From the NCBI RefSeq assembly GCF_041381155.1, contig NC_091135.1, forward strand, positions 66,863,067-66,927,066: a DNA stretch of 64,000 bases, given 5' to 3'. The notes under the pieces were generated by a model. It had not been told where the DNA came from. It made no database searches and saw nothing but the letters and a program-made list of their open reading frames with translations. The number at the start of each line of letters is the position of its first letter. The first letter of the stretch is position 1. This stretch comes from Argopecten irradians. Taxonomy: Eukaryota; Mollusca; Bivalvia; Pectinida; Pectinidae. Position numbers and translations under genes: made by a program. Positions 23,293-34,830 of the stretch are shown one piece after another.

Positions 23293-24050
23293 AGCTCCTC
23301 TATTTTGTAAGATAGTGTGTCTGCATTAGCAAATAGGCATTTTAATTAAATACAATAATGGTTGGGAATGAGGCTCATCAATTTCTTTTTCACTTGGGTG
23401 TCTTTTTTTATTGCAAACCTAACGATATTCTGTTCCAAGGTTGACCGCGAACTCGGAACCCGAATTTCCCCGATGCATTACTCTCTCTAAGTTTGTCCAC
23501 GTTTATTAGTGCATTTTCCTGTCCTCGTTCCTTCCTTATTTGTAAGATCATTTACTATCATTAGTGTGTTGAATTTTGCGTCATTGTTCAGATTCGTTAT
23601 ATTCTTAAAGAAATCCTTTTTGTCCTCAGATGATCCAAAAGACAAAAGTAATGGCCTATGCTTCTCATTGGTCCTTTCATATCTCCCTAGTCTGATGACT
23701 TTCTGTTCCTTTTCCTCATACTTGATATTACAAGTTGTCATCAGTCCTTTTTCTTCCATTTCATCAGCTTTCTTTCTGTCCAAACCTTAAATCTAAATAT
23801 GACAATGTTGTTTTCCCTTCGTTTTCTTTCATTTATTTCAGCGATAACATCATCATCCATCGGCTTTATGTTGTCGGAGTTACCCGATTCCCGGCCCTCT
23901 TCCTGGCGTTCTACTGGTGTTCTTTTTCATATTTCATCCTGCACGATGTTCCTAACTTGTTGGTCGGTACATTTCATATCGATAAAACTTTCCAATTATT
24001 TTCTTTTATCTTCGTAAGAGCTTAAAATATCAGCGCATTTCCCCTTTTTC

Positions 24051-24734
24051 TGTATTTGTGTGTGTATATTTTTTCCAATCACAACTCTACATGGTGAACA
24101 GAACCAGAGAGTCGGTAGTTCATCATGCTTTGACGCTTTTATGTACATCGATTGCAGTAGTAATCACGGCACTTTTTGCATCGCATATCTATCCCATTAG
24201 AATCGGGGATTCTTGAGCTCATTTTGCATGTGACATCGCCCAAGGAAACGAAAATGAGCTATCAGACGCGGATAATTTATCGCCCTCGCTCTTGGAACTT
24301 GTTTGGCGTCATACCCCTCCGTTTACATCTGTTGCTGCAGGAGCTGGGCTGTAAGTTAACTCTATCAGGCCTATAACCAGTAGCCAGGGTTACAACCTTA
24401 TACTGTTATATTTTTACAGCAACTTTATATAATAATCTGCAAGTGCATGTGGAATAGAGGACGGGTAAAAGACAATGTGTTTTGGATGTATTCAAAGTTG
24501 TCAAAGGCGACAGACGACATCATTCTGTTAAATATCACAACAATTTGCAAATTGATAGTAAGTTATTTTACTTGTTGCTAAACATTAGTAAAAAATGTGT
24601 TTCGCCTGCGAATTACACAACAAGAGATTACGAAAAAAGTTTTAACAAAATACAACTGTAAACATAACACAGTCATGATTAGTCTTTAAAGATATGAACT
24701 ACATGGACATGTTTTTTGTGCTTGTATTCAGACC
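24051..24734. other. Unassigned sequence
   Basis: No exon, RNA gene or repeat family was recognised here. Confidence 0.3.
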
Positions 24735-26258
24735 AACCGACTATATTTACATTTTCACTTCGCTCCGCCTCAATGAAACTAGTAAACTCCGATCACTTCA
24801 TTTCCCAATGAAGATGCTTGGTCACGCGCTGACCTCTGACCGGCGTGAGAATACATTTTGACATTGTTTACATTTTAACCTACAGAGCTCTGTAGTTTTA
24901 CGCCGCTTCAGTTTTGAATGAACTTTCTGGGATGTGGCCTATCGCTGTACATTTAGAAACACAGACAGAAATGTTTGATAAAGTGATATTAGAAATTGTT
25001 GGTAATATGATATTACAGATATTTTACACGTATTTTGAAGAAACGATGACTTAGGCTCAAGCCCCGGAAAATGCTGAACATAGGCTAGGCCTACTGAGCG
25101 CAGCGATGTTCATCACTCATCGAAGTAGGCATAATCGAACGCAAATAGTTAGGATAATGTGTACAATATATAGATCTATATGCGAAACGGTGACATACAT
25201 GTAAGCTTAGAAACGATAGATTCCATAAAAATACGCTCAAATACCAAACAGGCTGATTTCAGTGACATAAGCCTAACGAAACGATTCTGCGAGTGTCAAA
25301 ACCCACGGCATTCGAGGGTCGTTGGAAACCACCAACATTTCAAATCAATGTTTCTCTACTTACTTTATACAGAATTTTAATCCTAAAACTCCAGTTGACA
25401 GAGAAGTTATCACATTTCAAGAATAACACACAAGTCTTCCAGTGATCTGCGACTAAATCCCACATTTTAACACGTTTTATTGAGCCCCTGAAGCATGGTT
25501 CTTGGACTGCATCGCATACCATAAGACACAGGGGTTGGATTTCACAACAGGTTTAGTTAATAAACATTTAACTGCCAGCTACAAACAATTACCAGACGGA
25601 AATACAACATTCAGGTACATTCCACAACAATCGCAATTGATTTTTAAAAGATTTGATATGTTTAGATACCAACTAGGTCCTATTCAGCATTTTCACCACA
25701 ATCGTCATTTTCTTCAAAACCGGACCCCTGCTAAATCGAGCAACCGGATTACACGTTGACTGCACTGCTAGTACTGCGCAGCAATTTTTTGTATTTGAAG
25801 CTACATGATCATGTTTTTATGATAAAATTTAAGCCATTAATTCTTGTACATAAAAACAATATTTCAAAATCGCCGTTTTTAATTGTACAAACGCGCAAAG
25901 AATGAAGTTATTTTCGGAACTACATTTTATGTTGCCTTGGTGACGAAAAGAACTGACTGGCGGCTGTTCCGTAGCTGTACATACATGTACGATAACTGGT
26001 ACAATGTTGCAAATTGTATAATAATCTTATACCGAATACATATAATTTGACTTTTTTCAAAAGCGGGATATTTAAATTGGTTAACGTAAATATAAGGATT
26101 GATTATCAATTTTGTTGCTTGCATTGACTGATGAAGAAAGTTAATCTCGTGCAAATGTTACATGAACTGCTTCGCAGTTCACTTCATTTGCACGAGATTA
26201 ACTTTCTTCATCAGTCAATGCAAGCAACAAAATTGACAATCAATCCTTAAATGTGATG
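24735..26258 (+). mobile_element. Dispersed repeat G, long copy with terminal hairpin
   Basis: The left 290 bp matches 16541-16820 (shared gaagatgcttggtcacgcg). The right end is a near-perfect hairpin at 26092-26258. Its arms of about 70 bp start aaggattgattatcaatttt and have a nested core of tgaactgc-ttc-gcagttca. The middle 1.1 kb is not in the short copy; it could be original element sequence or a further insertion. No transposase was recognised. Confidence 0.55.
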
Positions 26259-27096
26259 ATGTAAAAACATCTGGGTTATAAATTGAGACGATATATTATT
26301 CCTGTCAGTCATATGTATCAAAGCGCGACCTACACTTCACGATTGCCATTTATTTCAAAAGGCGTTATTAATATGTATATATATATTTCAATTCTCCCCA
26401 ACGATTAATAATGGAAGCTCTTTCTGAATATTAACATTTAAGAACTGTCATTTCACATGTGTAATGGGGAAAATTCCGAGGACATTTGAAGCAAATACAG
26501 GCAAACTTTCTCACAGAACTTTCTCACAGTACACTTTGAAATATGTGTAAAAATTCATACTACTGGATATCAAAATGTACAGGACGGACACTAAAACACT
26601 AAAATAGTTCAACGTATTATATACATGCATACATTGTATCATTAATTCCATGTTACGGATGAATCATTGACGTGAATAAATTGTGATTTCAAATAATTTA
26701 AATAAATGATAGTAAGACACAGCACGATGTAAATATGTGAACATGAAAAAACTATCTTTAAAAGCTATACGTTGATCAACAACCTTAGAAGTATTTAACA
26801 CCTTGAGTACATATACCATACTTAATAACTAATATGTAGCTCCCAAACATGCTCGATGTCACTACCAGTATCAAACATCATTTCCGGTCAGAAACTATTT
26901 ACGTCGGGTATTAAATCATGTCAGACCTTAGGTCAAATCGATTTTCGCTGTTTACATCAGAGAAGTCTTCCCAGTAACGGTCATAGACCAGAGAGGCTTC
27001 CAGAAACAAAGGACTACACATCGAGTGACCGGAAGCTATATCCTAGAAGTTGAAGATGGTTACTGTCTTAAATTACTGTCTTAAAATGTATGAATC
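26259..27096 (-). other. 3' flank of the minus-strand CUB-LDLa-TM gene
   Basis: No exon was seen. On the minus strand an AATAAA (plus-strand TTTATT at 26349-26354) lies about 740 bp after the stop codon and is a possible poly(A) signal. Confidence 0.3.
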
Positions 27097-30000
27097 TTAT
27101 ACTTTAGATGACCCCGGTTTACCGAGCGTCACTTTCTCCTTTGGCTCTGCGGCTGTGAAGGCAAGCGGGTCCTCTTTTTTACTGCTTCCACTGTCGTCGG
27201 CTTCCACATCGAAGTCTTTGTAGGGCTGTGATGTCGGTGAAATGCTCTGGTATCCAGTGTTAGTGAAACCTTGTTTGTAGTACTTCTGGGTAACTGGGTA
27301 GTTACTGCTGGTGTTCCATTTCTTTACGGCCGGCATGGGGTCTCTAAGGAAGCGACGCCATCTGTATTGTCTATAGATGAAGACTCCAATCACCACACCC
27401 AACACTATCAGGGCGAGCAGACCCAGGGTCAGACCGACAATCAGCGCAGTGTTATCTGGTCCGGAACCGTACAGTTCCTCAGCTGAAATATTCAACATTG
27501 GTTTATGAAATACCTAGGTATGCCTAACTTTATATGGAAATAAAGATAGAGTTTGATAATGTGTAATCTTAGATAGAAAATGACGTATTTTAAGATTTTA
27601 TATAACTCGGATCTTAAATGAACTAGGAAAAGTTTTTTTGTTCGTAGTTCTCAATTAGCGAATGATATTATATAATATGGAGAGCTACGAATATTAGATT
27701 CCAATGTCAATTTGATTTTAAGTGACGATGTGATATCTATGGTTACTCACCAGTACACGAGGCCTCGTCCGACCCGTCCCCACACTCCTTGTAATTATTA
27801 CACCTGAGGTCAGAGTTCACACAGTACCCGTTACTGCATCCATACTCCGCCGTGGAACACGAGCCTGTAACATATATATTTGTTTGGTTTACGGTCTGTA
27901 GGTATCTCACTATAGAACCTGCACTACTGATACACATCCCAAAGTTAGAAAGCAGTATATATGTCAATAGATGTGAAAACATGGATTGTTTTAATGAAAC
28001 CATTGTGTAGAATGCTCGATTTAAAGTTTTATAGATGGAACTTTAAGTATAGAGTTAAATTATAGATATATAAAAATACATGGGGCAAGGAAGTATTTCA
28101 ACAGTTATTTTCCACATAATACTGGATCCTTATAGACATATGTCTGTAGGATACGAATTACTTTAAGTAGTAAATATTGGGCAAAGAAGTATTTCTGAAA
28201 GTGTGGACAAAATCTTTTGTCCACACAGTTGTTAGAATTACTTCTTTGCTGCCCTATATATAAAAATACAAATAGATCAGAACATTGTTTGTAATTAAAT
28301 GATGGTAAACCAGTCAAAGAAATTGTCAGTCCGGTCAAGTCAGTAAAACAATAAAGATCAAATTAATTGCGACCGTAATCAAGCATCCACACATACTGTT
28401 GACAACAGCTAGGAGAGCAGAAAATCTAAAAGCTATACCACTGGATACTATTTGTTCGTTTGTTTCTATTAATGTCCTATTAACAGTCATGACCATGAAA
28501 GGACGGTCTCCCATATATGCGCTGTGTTGCGTCTATGAAATGCGGGCGTGTGTTTTGGGAGACTGTGGTATATTTATGTTGTTTTCTGCTATAGTGGAAC
28601 TCTTGCCTATAGTGCTATATCACTGAATCATGCCGCCGACGACACCAAGAAGCACTCTCCACCTGGTCACATTATAGTGACAACGGTCCGGGCGAACCAG
28701 TCATACTTCCCCCTGTACGCTGAGCGCCACGCAAAAGCAGAAACTACCACTTTTATAGACTTGGGTGTGTTTCGGCCAGGGGACAGCACAAAGAGCCTTC
28801 CTCACAGGGGCGAGAGCTCAACCGAAGGTCAAATGTTAGGTGGTGCAAAGAGAGACGTTAGGAAGAAGAAAGTTAGTTAGGAAGAAGAGAAAGATAAGAT
28901 ACTTTTAGTCGCCTTTTACGATCTTGCAATAGGGGCAGCAGGTACAATTCTAACGCCCTACCTGCAGGGTAAGCTTCAAAGAGGTTATCAGAATGGAAAG
29001 ACTAGGATCAGCATCTGGCTCCAGTATTTGGTTTACAAGAGGCTACGTTTTATATATCACAATTCAAGCTTACAGTAAATTGGGGGGTGGCCGTAGACAA
29101 GGATCGTGCTTCACAACAAACACATGGAACAGCATCAAGAAGGAATCCGGAGGGATATAAATGAGGTTTACCAGCATTACATGCTACCTTTATTAATTTC
29201 CATTGCTCAAATATGATTTTTCAGAAACCGATTGATAAGTAAAGAAGAAAGTAGGTTGGATCTTTTTATCATTTACAGATATTTTACGACCAGCCTTCCA
29301 GCTTTCGGGGATTGAGAATAGTACTGTACTTTGCACGTTCATGCATCGCTTCAAAGGAGACTTTTAGTATGCAAATGAGCCTATGTATAACCCTACGCGC
29401 ACAGCGAGACTCTCCATCGTTTCACTTGCAGCACGACTGTGCGGACACGCGGTGTCCAGTACCCTGAGTTTCAAGGTAAGTTTGATTCCTTGGTCCTCAG
29501 AATTAGTGCCTATTCACCGTGGAGAAGGTTAAATGAATCGGGGTGCACAGGAGGTGCGTACCTCTGACTTAGGGGGCGCTTGGACGGCATATGGGGGAGC
29601 TCGAAGTGAGAAAATGGCCGACGGTAGTTGTTTACATTTTTTCGATGCGATCATAGACACAGATATTGAGAGGAAAATTAAAAACCAACAATTTTTGCAT
29701 GAAGAGTGATTTCCATTCTACTGATGTGTTGATTGAAGCCAGGGATGCATGATTCGTTCAAGTTAAACCACATATGCGGAGATGCGATATAGAATTGGTA
29801 ATATACTTCAAGGCAGTGAGTTGAATCTTCACATATTAAGAGCGGGATAACAGTTGGTTCAGAAGGAGGTCCAGACAGGCGGAATCTCTGGAATCGCGGA
29901 TGCAAAGAGCATGAACCAGATAGCAATTCCTGGAAAGTCAGTTGTTATTTTAAGAATTGTTAAAACTATTAAGGTCATTTTAAAATCAGCACACTGCACA

Positions 30001-32419
30001 TGGAGGACACCCTACAATTGCCCGGCAATTTACACATTAGGAATGACGGGGACCGGGGACCCAAACTGCCTTGTATGCAACTAGATGGGTACAAATGAAT
30101 GTTAGACATCAAACCAGGATGCAGAATGCATATCAATAAGAAAAGCGTTGGATGAAAAACTATAGAAATAATTATAGGTCAAAACGTTTTGTAAAACAGC
30201 TTACAATTGGTGAAAGTATGGGGAAAACAGCTAAGAAACAACTTTGTTTCTTTGGAGAAAGCTCTGCCATAGAAGATGGACCTGAACGAGAAGCTGCTGT
30301 TATTGAAACACCATTCAGAAGACCTGACATAGTCGTTCGTGAGTCCAAAACGTTCCCTCGAAATAGAACCGATAGAACTATGGGGTGGCGGTTGTGGGAA
30401 ATCCCAAGAACAGAAGTCAAGGAACGATGAGCTGAAGATAAAGTGTTGATGGACTGATGGGTGAGGAAGTATCCAATCAGATTGGAGAATGATAGACACA
30501 TTTGGGGTAACAAGGAGAGAAATACAGCCACTACAGGATGTTTGGTAGAAGAGGCGAGTCATCGTGGAAAACTAAACCACTGCTGACCGACCGTCGAAGG
30601 ATGTTCTGGTTAAGAGTCTAAAGAGGACTGGATAGCACCTGAAGACGTCTAGAGAAGCTTAACAATGAAAGAACACCAGTGACATACAACGATGTCACAG
30701 AATGCAAAACATTACATGTAAGTCACTACATTACCTACAATAAGTTAACTCTAGATAACACTAGGTCCGAATATCGTTAGACAGAAAATCATTTACACGT
30801 CATTTATGTAGACTTTGTAAACATAAGATTAACAAGAGGCACAATTGGCCTTAACGACGGCCATCTGACTGTTAATACAATATATAGTAGAACTGAAATA
30901 CACGGTAAGTTGCATGTTTAACGGTTATAACTGCCTTACCCCCTGTGACCTTGAATGAAGATCACGTTCATTCATTTGAACAAACTTTATAGCCCTTTAT
31001 TCAAGCATGCTACAGGCCGACTATTAGTACCCAGTGTATTAGTTATTTACAAGAAGTCATTTAATTTAGTAGCCCTTCATCCCAGCAAATGTCTTTTGCT
31101 TGAACAAATTTGGTAGCCCTTCATCCCAGCATGTCATATGCCCAATATCAGGTCTCTAGGCCTCACGGTTATCCACAAGAAGTCATTTAAAGATTTTAGT
31201 TATTTTGACCGCTTTGACCTTGAATGAAGGTCAATGTGATTTGTTTGAACAAACTTGGTAGCGATTCATTCCAGCATGTCACAAGCCCAATATCAGGAAT
31301 CTATGCCTTGTTGTTTTTCACAAGAAGACATTTAACGATTTAAACCTATTTCACTCCGTGACCTTGAATGAAGATCAATCTTGGAAGTAATTCGAGGTCA
31401 TTCATTTGAACAAATTTCGTAGCCCTTCATGCCAACATGCTGCAGGCCCTATATGAGTACCCTGGGCCATTCGGTTATTGAGAAGAAGTCGTTTAAATGA
31501 AAAGTTTACGCACGGCAAACGGTGCACGACGACGGACGGTGCATGACGACATAGATCATCCTGACTTTTCGGGTCAGATGACCTAAAAATGTTATAAAAT
31601 CATAAAATAGTGTAAAATTACCATTATAAACTTCCGTAAATATGATCCCAAATCCCATGAGGACCGCAGAGCTATCTGTCACAAATTCAACGGTCACCTG
31701 ATTTCCTGTGGAAACCAGGTTACTAGGCAACGTGGCGCCACATAGAGGTTCGACGTTAAGAACTGGATCTGATACGGATCCACCATCATATACGTTCACG
31801 TAATCCAGACAAGAACCGCTCCTCTTTTCTTCAAGGTCGAAACGACTGAAAATAAATCACCAGTTTATTTACTAAAGCAAAACAACTTAGGGAAATATAG
31901 AATTACAAAAATTATCATGCAATAAAAACCTATCAAGAATAAATAAACTGAAAATGTAATGTTGGTCTTCACGTCCAATAAACAACCTTTAAAGGACTAT
32001 CAAAATTAGGTGTGGAGGAGCCCGACCTTTCCAGGCTCAGAACCTATAATGGTATATGAAAATTGGTTTTGATACCATAATAGCAAGAATGCAGATGAAA
32101 TCGAATTTTTCCTAGTTATAAACTTTATTGAATACCTTCTTAATGTAATTGTCAACTTCCTAAAAATTGATATTGTTTTAAAAAGGTGTATGTTGATCGA
32201 AAGTTTTTATTTCATAAGTCCAACTTAATTTTATCAGATGTACCCTGGAATGATTTTAGACCTACCTGAACACAACCAGTACGTTGTAGCGACCATCGGA
32301 CGCAGTGGCGGTCAGAACACAGTTCATGTCGTTATTGTACTCCAAACCGGAACTAGACTCCAACAGCCGGGACTTGGAGACCATAGAACTCACGGTCGTA
32401 CAGGAAGCTGACATATAGT
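27097..32419 (-). CDS. CUB - LDLa - transmembrane protein (5' exon not found)
   Basis: A minus-strand gene with four exons joined by phase: 32419-32266, 31845-31622, 27864-27751 and 27482-27097. They give 292 residues ending in TAA. Exons 1-2 form a CUB domain with Cys at SASCTTV, DMNCVL, GSCLDY and PLCGATLP, the motif CLDYVNVYDGG and the closing LMGFGIIFTEVY. Exon 3 is a canonical LDLa module: CSNGYCVNSDLRCNNYKECG then DGSDEASC, with the full calcium-binding DGSDE. Exon 4 has a TM segment (NTALIVGLTLGLLALIVLGV and onward) and a cytoplasmic tail of about 100 aa with several Tyr. The exon carrying the signal peptide, required by the phase-1 start at 32419, was not found up to 38.9 kb. The large intron 27865-31621 holds repeats S and E. 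It is likely a type I surface protein; ligand unknown. Confidence 0.78.
27865..28003 (-). other. Possible alternative first exon with signal peptide
   Basis: Directly upstream of the LDLa exon, and open in the same frame across its acceptor, lies ATG at 28003 followed by MVSLKQSMFSHLLTYILLSN and NFGMCISSAG, which looks like a secretory signal. Transcription from here would give a short protein: signal peptide, LDLa, TM, tail, without the CUB domain. No promoter element was identified, so this could be chance. Confidence 0.35.
28440..28975 (-). repeat. Dispersed repeat S, reverse copy, in intron
   Basis: This is the reverse complement of 1820-2345. It starts with the tail (tttgttcgtttgtttctatt) and ends at ccctacctgcaggg. 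The open frames inside (28399-28626, 28548-28880) belong to the repeat and are not genes. Confidence 0.75.
28976..30831. other. Unassigned intron sequence
   Basis: This lies inside the long intron of the minus-strand CUB-LDLa-TM gene. Overlapping open frames at 30152-30562 on both strands show no domain that could be named. A weak likeness to a Tc1-type transposase near 30570 was not strong enough to call. Confidence 0.3.
30832..31588 (+). mobile_element. Dispersed repeat E, divergent copy 3
   Basis: It begins taacaagaggcacaattggc and ends gtcagatgacctaaaaa, with about three loose internal repeats based on gaacaaactt-ggtagcccttcat. The ends match repeat E but the interior differs, so this is a separate subfamily. 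It sits just downstream of the second CUB exon (donor at 31621). Confidence 0.6.
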
Positions 32420-33544
32420 CTGTAACAAAAGTCACGTAACTATCAGCCACCCAGTGTCTACCGTAAATAAGAATTACTTACTAACTAGTACTTTGGTATG
32501 TTTGGTTGTTAAAAGCTAAGGTTGGTGGGTGCGTGAGTTGTGGAGGAAGGTTGGAGTAAAATAACTGAAATACACTGACTGTACCGCCTGGTTATTACCA
32601 AAGTGGGTCTCAAACTCTCATCAGAGATGAGACCTTATCAAGAATATGACCTTTAATATAATAATTATGAGCCTGACCTTCTGATGAAAACTTTTCACCG
32701 AGACAAAACCAAAAGGTCGAGGTCACGATATGGTACTAAATCAAAGTCAGATGAGTCTTTGGGTTCTGTCCCCTGTGACACCCTTATATTCCCACGGCCC
32801 GTTAGTCCGAAGGTTCAATAGTCCTAAGGCCCAATAGTCCGAAGTCTCTTTAGTCCGAAAATCAGGAAAAATCATTATTTTATAATATACCGTTGTTTTA
32901 ATTCACGTTATTTTCATAGTTTGGTATGTTTTCGATGAGTTTTAATGAATACCTATTTTGGTACTGCTAAAAAATAATTGATCAGCCAATTTATATGGAT
33001 GACAAGTTGTTATTTTATCATGTAGCATTGCATGATCAAACTTACATCAAAAAGTTTAAAAAGTCATGAAAGAAGATGTCTCGCATTGTATAAGATATCT
33101 CATAAGCATACATTCAATGAATTTTCTTACAAACAGACAAGCTTTAAAGTTGTATGGTCGATCACTTTCGCTCTTTTTGTCATAGTGAATGTTGTTTAAG
33201 TCTTAATTTAAACTTCTAATTTTACCACTTTTATAAAGTTGCAGCAATGGAAGTATTTTTAATTTTAAAAGTAAAAAATCTTTTTAGCGTGTACACGTCA
33301 AAAATAGGCTCTAAAGATGCCGAATCATTCCGAACTCTTCCGAACATCGTCGCGACAATCTCGAAGTAACACGAGAGTTGTGAAACCAAGAGAAAATGTC
33401 AACAATTTTTCGGAAACATAACATGTGGTCGACCTCAGCAGACTGTATCTACAAAGAAAATAATGCTCGCACATTATAATATTTGAAAAACGTAAACAAA
33501 CAAATGTGCCCTAGTTACCTGCCATGATATGAGATCACCACGTA
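32420..33544. other. Unassigned; short tagtccgaag repeats at 32806-32870
   Basis: This is intron or upstream region of the minus-strand gene. A small cluster of tagtccgaag / aatagtccgaag / tagtccgaaaa motifs lies at 32806-32870. A signal-peptide exon was searched for on the minus strand and not found. Confidence 0.3.
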
Positions 33545-34204
33545 AAAGTGGCTTCGGCGGCACACTTCAGTGATACCCCACTATAAAAAGGGCAAAGCAA
33601 AAAAGTTCCACTGTACAAGAAGACACGACACTAATATAAATTAAGGGATCAGTTCATCCAGTCGTGGTTCCAAGATATTGAAAATTCTTCGAGAGATTCT
33701 TATTATATATTATTATTCTATATTTAAAAACAATTTTGGACTTGAAAATTATTTAATACGATTAAATGAAAAAGACAGAAAAACAATGTGTAAATTCAGA
33801 ACATCAAATATTAAATTTCCGTTTGAAACCGGAAGATGGATAGGAGTTCAACGTAACAATAGAATATGTCATATATGCAATACCGGTATTGGTGATGAAT
33901 TCCATTATTTGTTTTTATGTTCAGATTATAATGTAAGTCAGCTACGTGGGGATTACATTCCTGCTTACTACACAAGACATCCTAATCACATTAAAATGAA
34001 AGGCATGTTCTCCATTTTTCATAAAAAAAATGTACGCAAATTTATGCTTATTTGTTCAGAAATTATGCAACTTGTTATAGTATTAATTACAACTCAAAAT
34101 TATCTAAAATATATGTATTGTTCTAATGTATTAATATATACACATATGAATAAGTCAATTATTACTATACCCAATACATGTATATTAATATCTCCTATGT
34201 TACC

Positions 34205-34376
34205 AATTTTAAGGATGTATTCTTCTGAGGTTTCAGTCCCGTTGAAGTCTCGTTTCGACAAAGATCAAAGAAGTTATGAGATATTCAAATACAATTTATC
34301 AATATCTGTAGCAAGTTGTCAGTTGCATATTTTGTCAAAAAATTACAGTTCTAACTTTAGCAGATTTTTTATACGA
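34205..34376 (+). mobile_element. Left 170 bp of element A inside the LINE fragment
   Basis: From ttaaggatgtattcttctga to tttagcagattttttatacg it is almost identical to 3237-3405, with only a handful of differences. It begins at TTAA as the full element does, but the right part is missing. Confidence 0.8.
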
Positions 34377-34377
34377 C

Positions 34378-34540
34378 CAGCCAGTATTACACCTGTAGGT
34401 ATGAGAACAGCCAGTATTACACCTGTAGATATGAGAACAGCCAGTTTTACACCTGTAGATATGATACCAGCCAGTATTACACCTGTAGGTATGATACCAG
34501 CCCGTATTACACACATATATGTACACTCTGGCAGCAAGAG
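34378..34540. repeat. 30-bp minisatellite, ~5 units
   Basis: Units of the type agccagtattacacctgtag + atatgagaac repeat directly after the element A fragment. The unit is a multiple of three and keeps a frame open (ASITPVGMRT and variants). Confidence 0.85.
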
Positions 34541-34830
34541 GGTTAATTAAAGGTGAAACAATTTGTTGGGAAAAATGTTATGACACACTGAATTTTGTTT
34601 GTAAAAGTTTGAATCTTTATACAAATAATGCATCTAATTTTGCCTGTCATGCTTTAAAATTTAATTATATATGTATGACCTCTTGTTATACACAATGTGT
34701 ATCTGAGTGTAATAAAAGAATTGAATTGAAATTGAATATACCGAAGTCTCCCAAAACACACCCTCGGATTTCACACACGCGAAACATCACATACACGGGA
34801 CTAGGACATATAATAAATCAAACCAAACAT

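Larger units (their letters stand above)
18740..24050 (-). mobile_element. Decayed LINE (ORF1, endonuclease, RT), interrupted
   Basis: Read on the minus strand. An ORF1-like frame at 23783-23487 (KVIRLGRYERTNEKHRPLLL) is followed near 23310 by an endonuclease start (CLFANADTLSYKIEEL) and near 21500 by its continuation (SENIMSVGINEVFPKN). The linker at about 21060 reads EPSLLDLILTNEENM, and RT motifs follow: EGSDDIHPKLLKE near 20720, NxRPVSLTSIVWKLLKSI near 19510, GIPQGSVLGPSLFFLFINY near 19240, LLFADDTKVYK near 19170. Layout and motifs fit the CR1/Jockey group. Frameshifts and stops are present. The copy is split by repeat E copy 2 and by a 35-bp minisatellite grown from its own RT sequence. 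Confidence 0.82.
33641..34737 (+). mobile_element. LINE 3'-end fragment inserted in repeat S
   Basis: The open frame from 33678 reads RLNEKDRKTMCKFRTSNIKF, then RICHICNTGIGDEFHYLFLC. This is the C-terminal Cys/His motif that follows the RT domain in many non-LTR elements. The fragment ends in gaattgaattgaaattg, a typical simple-repeat tail. Within it lie a piece of element A (34205-34376) and a 30-bp minisatellite, which together extend the frame to 290 codons. It is not a host gene. Confidence 0.75.
33545..34830 (+). repeat. Dispersed repeat S, copy split by a LINE fragment
   Basis: The left part (33545-33640, ggcttcggcggcacacttca to gacacgacactaatata) and the right part (34738 on, ccgaagtctcccaaaacaca) are adjacent in the intact copy at 2150-2240. 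Between them is a LINE 3' fragment, with aatata on both sides as a possible target duplication. Confidence 0.7.

Noticed and set aside
28399-28880. Open frames of 75 and 110 codons as small genes
   Set aside because: They lie wholly in repeat S, reversed relative to the copy at 1820-2345, where the frames are not kept.
30150-30700. Possible Tc1/mariner transposase remnant (KTKPLLTDRRRMFWL)
   Set aside because: The likeness is confined to about 15 residues with stops around it; no terminal repeats or catalytic motif were seen.
33678-34550. 290-codon open frame as a host gene
   Set aside because: It is a LINE C-terminal fragment fused by chance to a piece of element A and a minisatellite.
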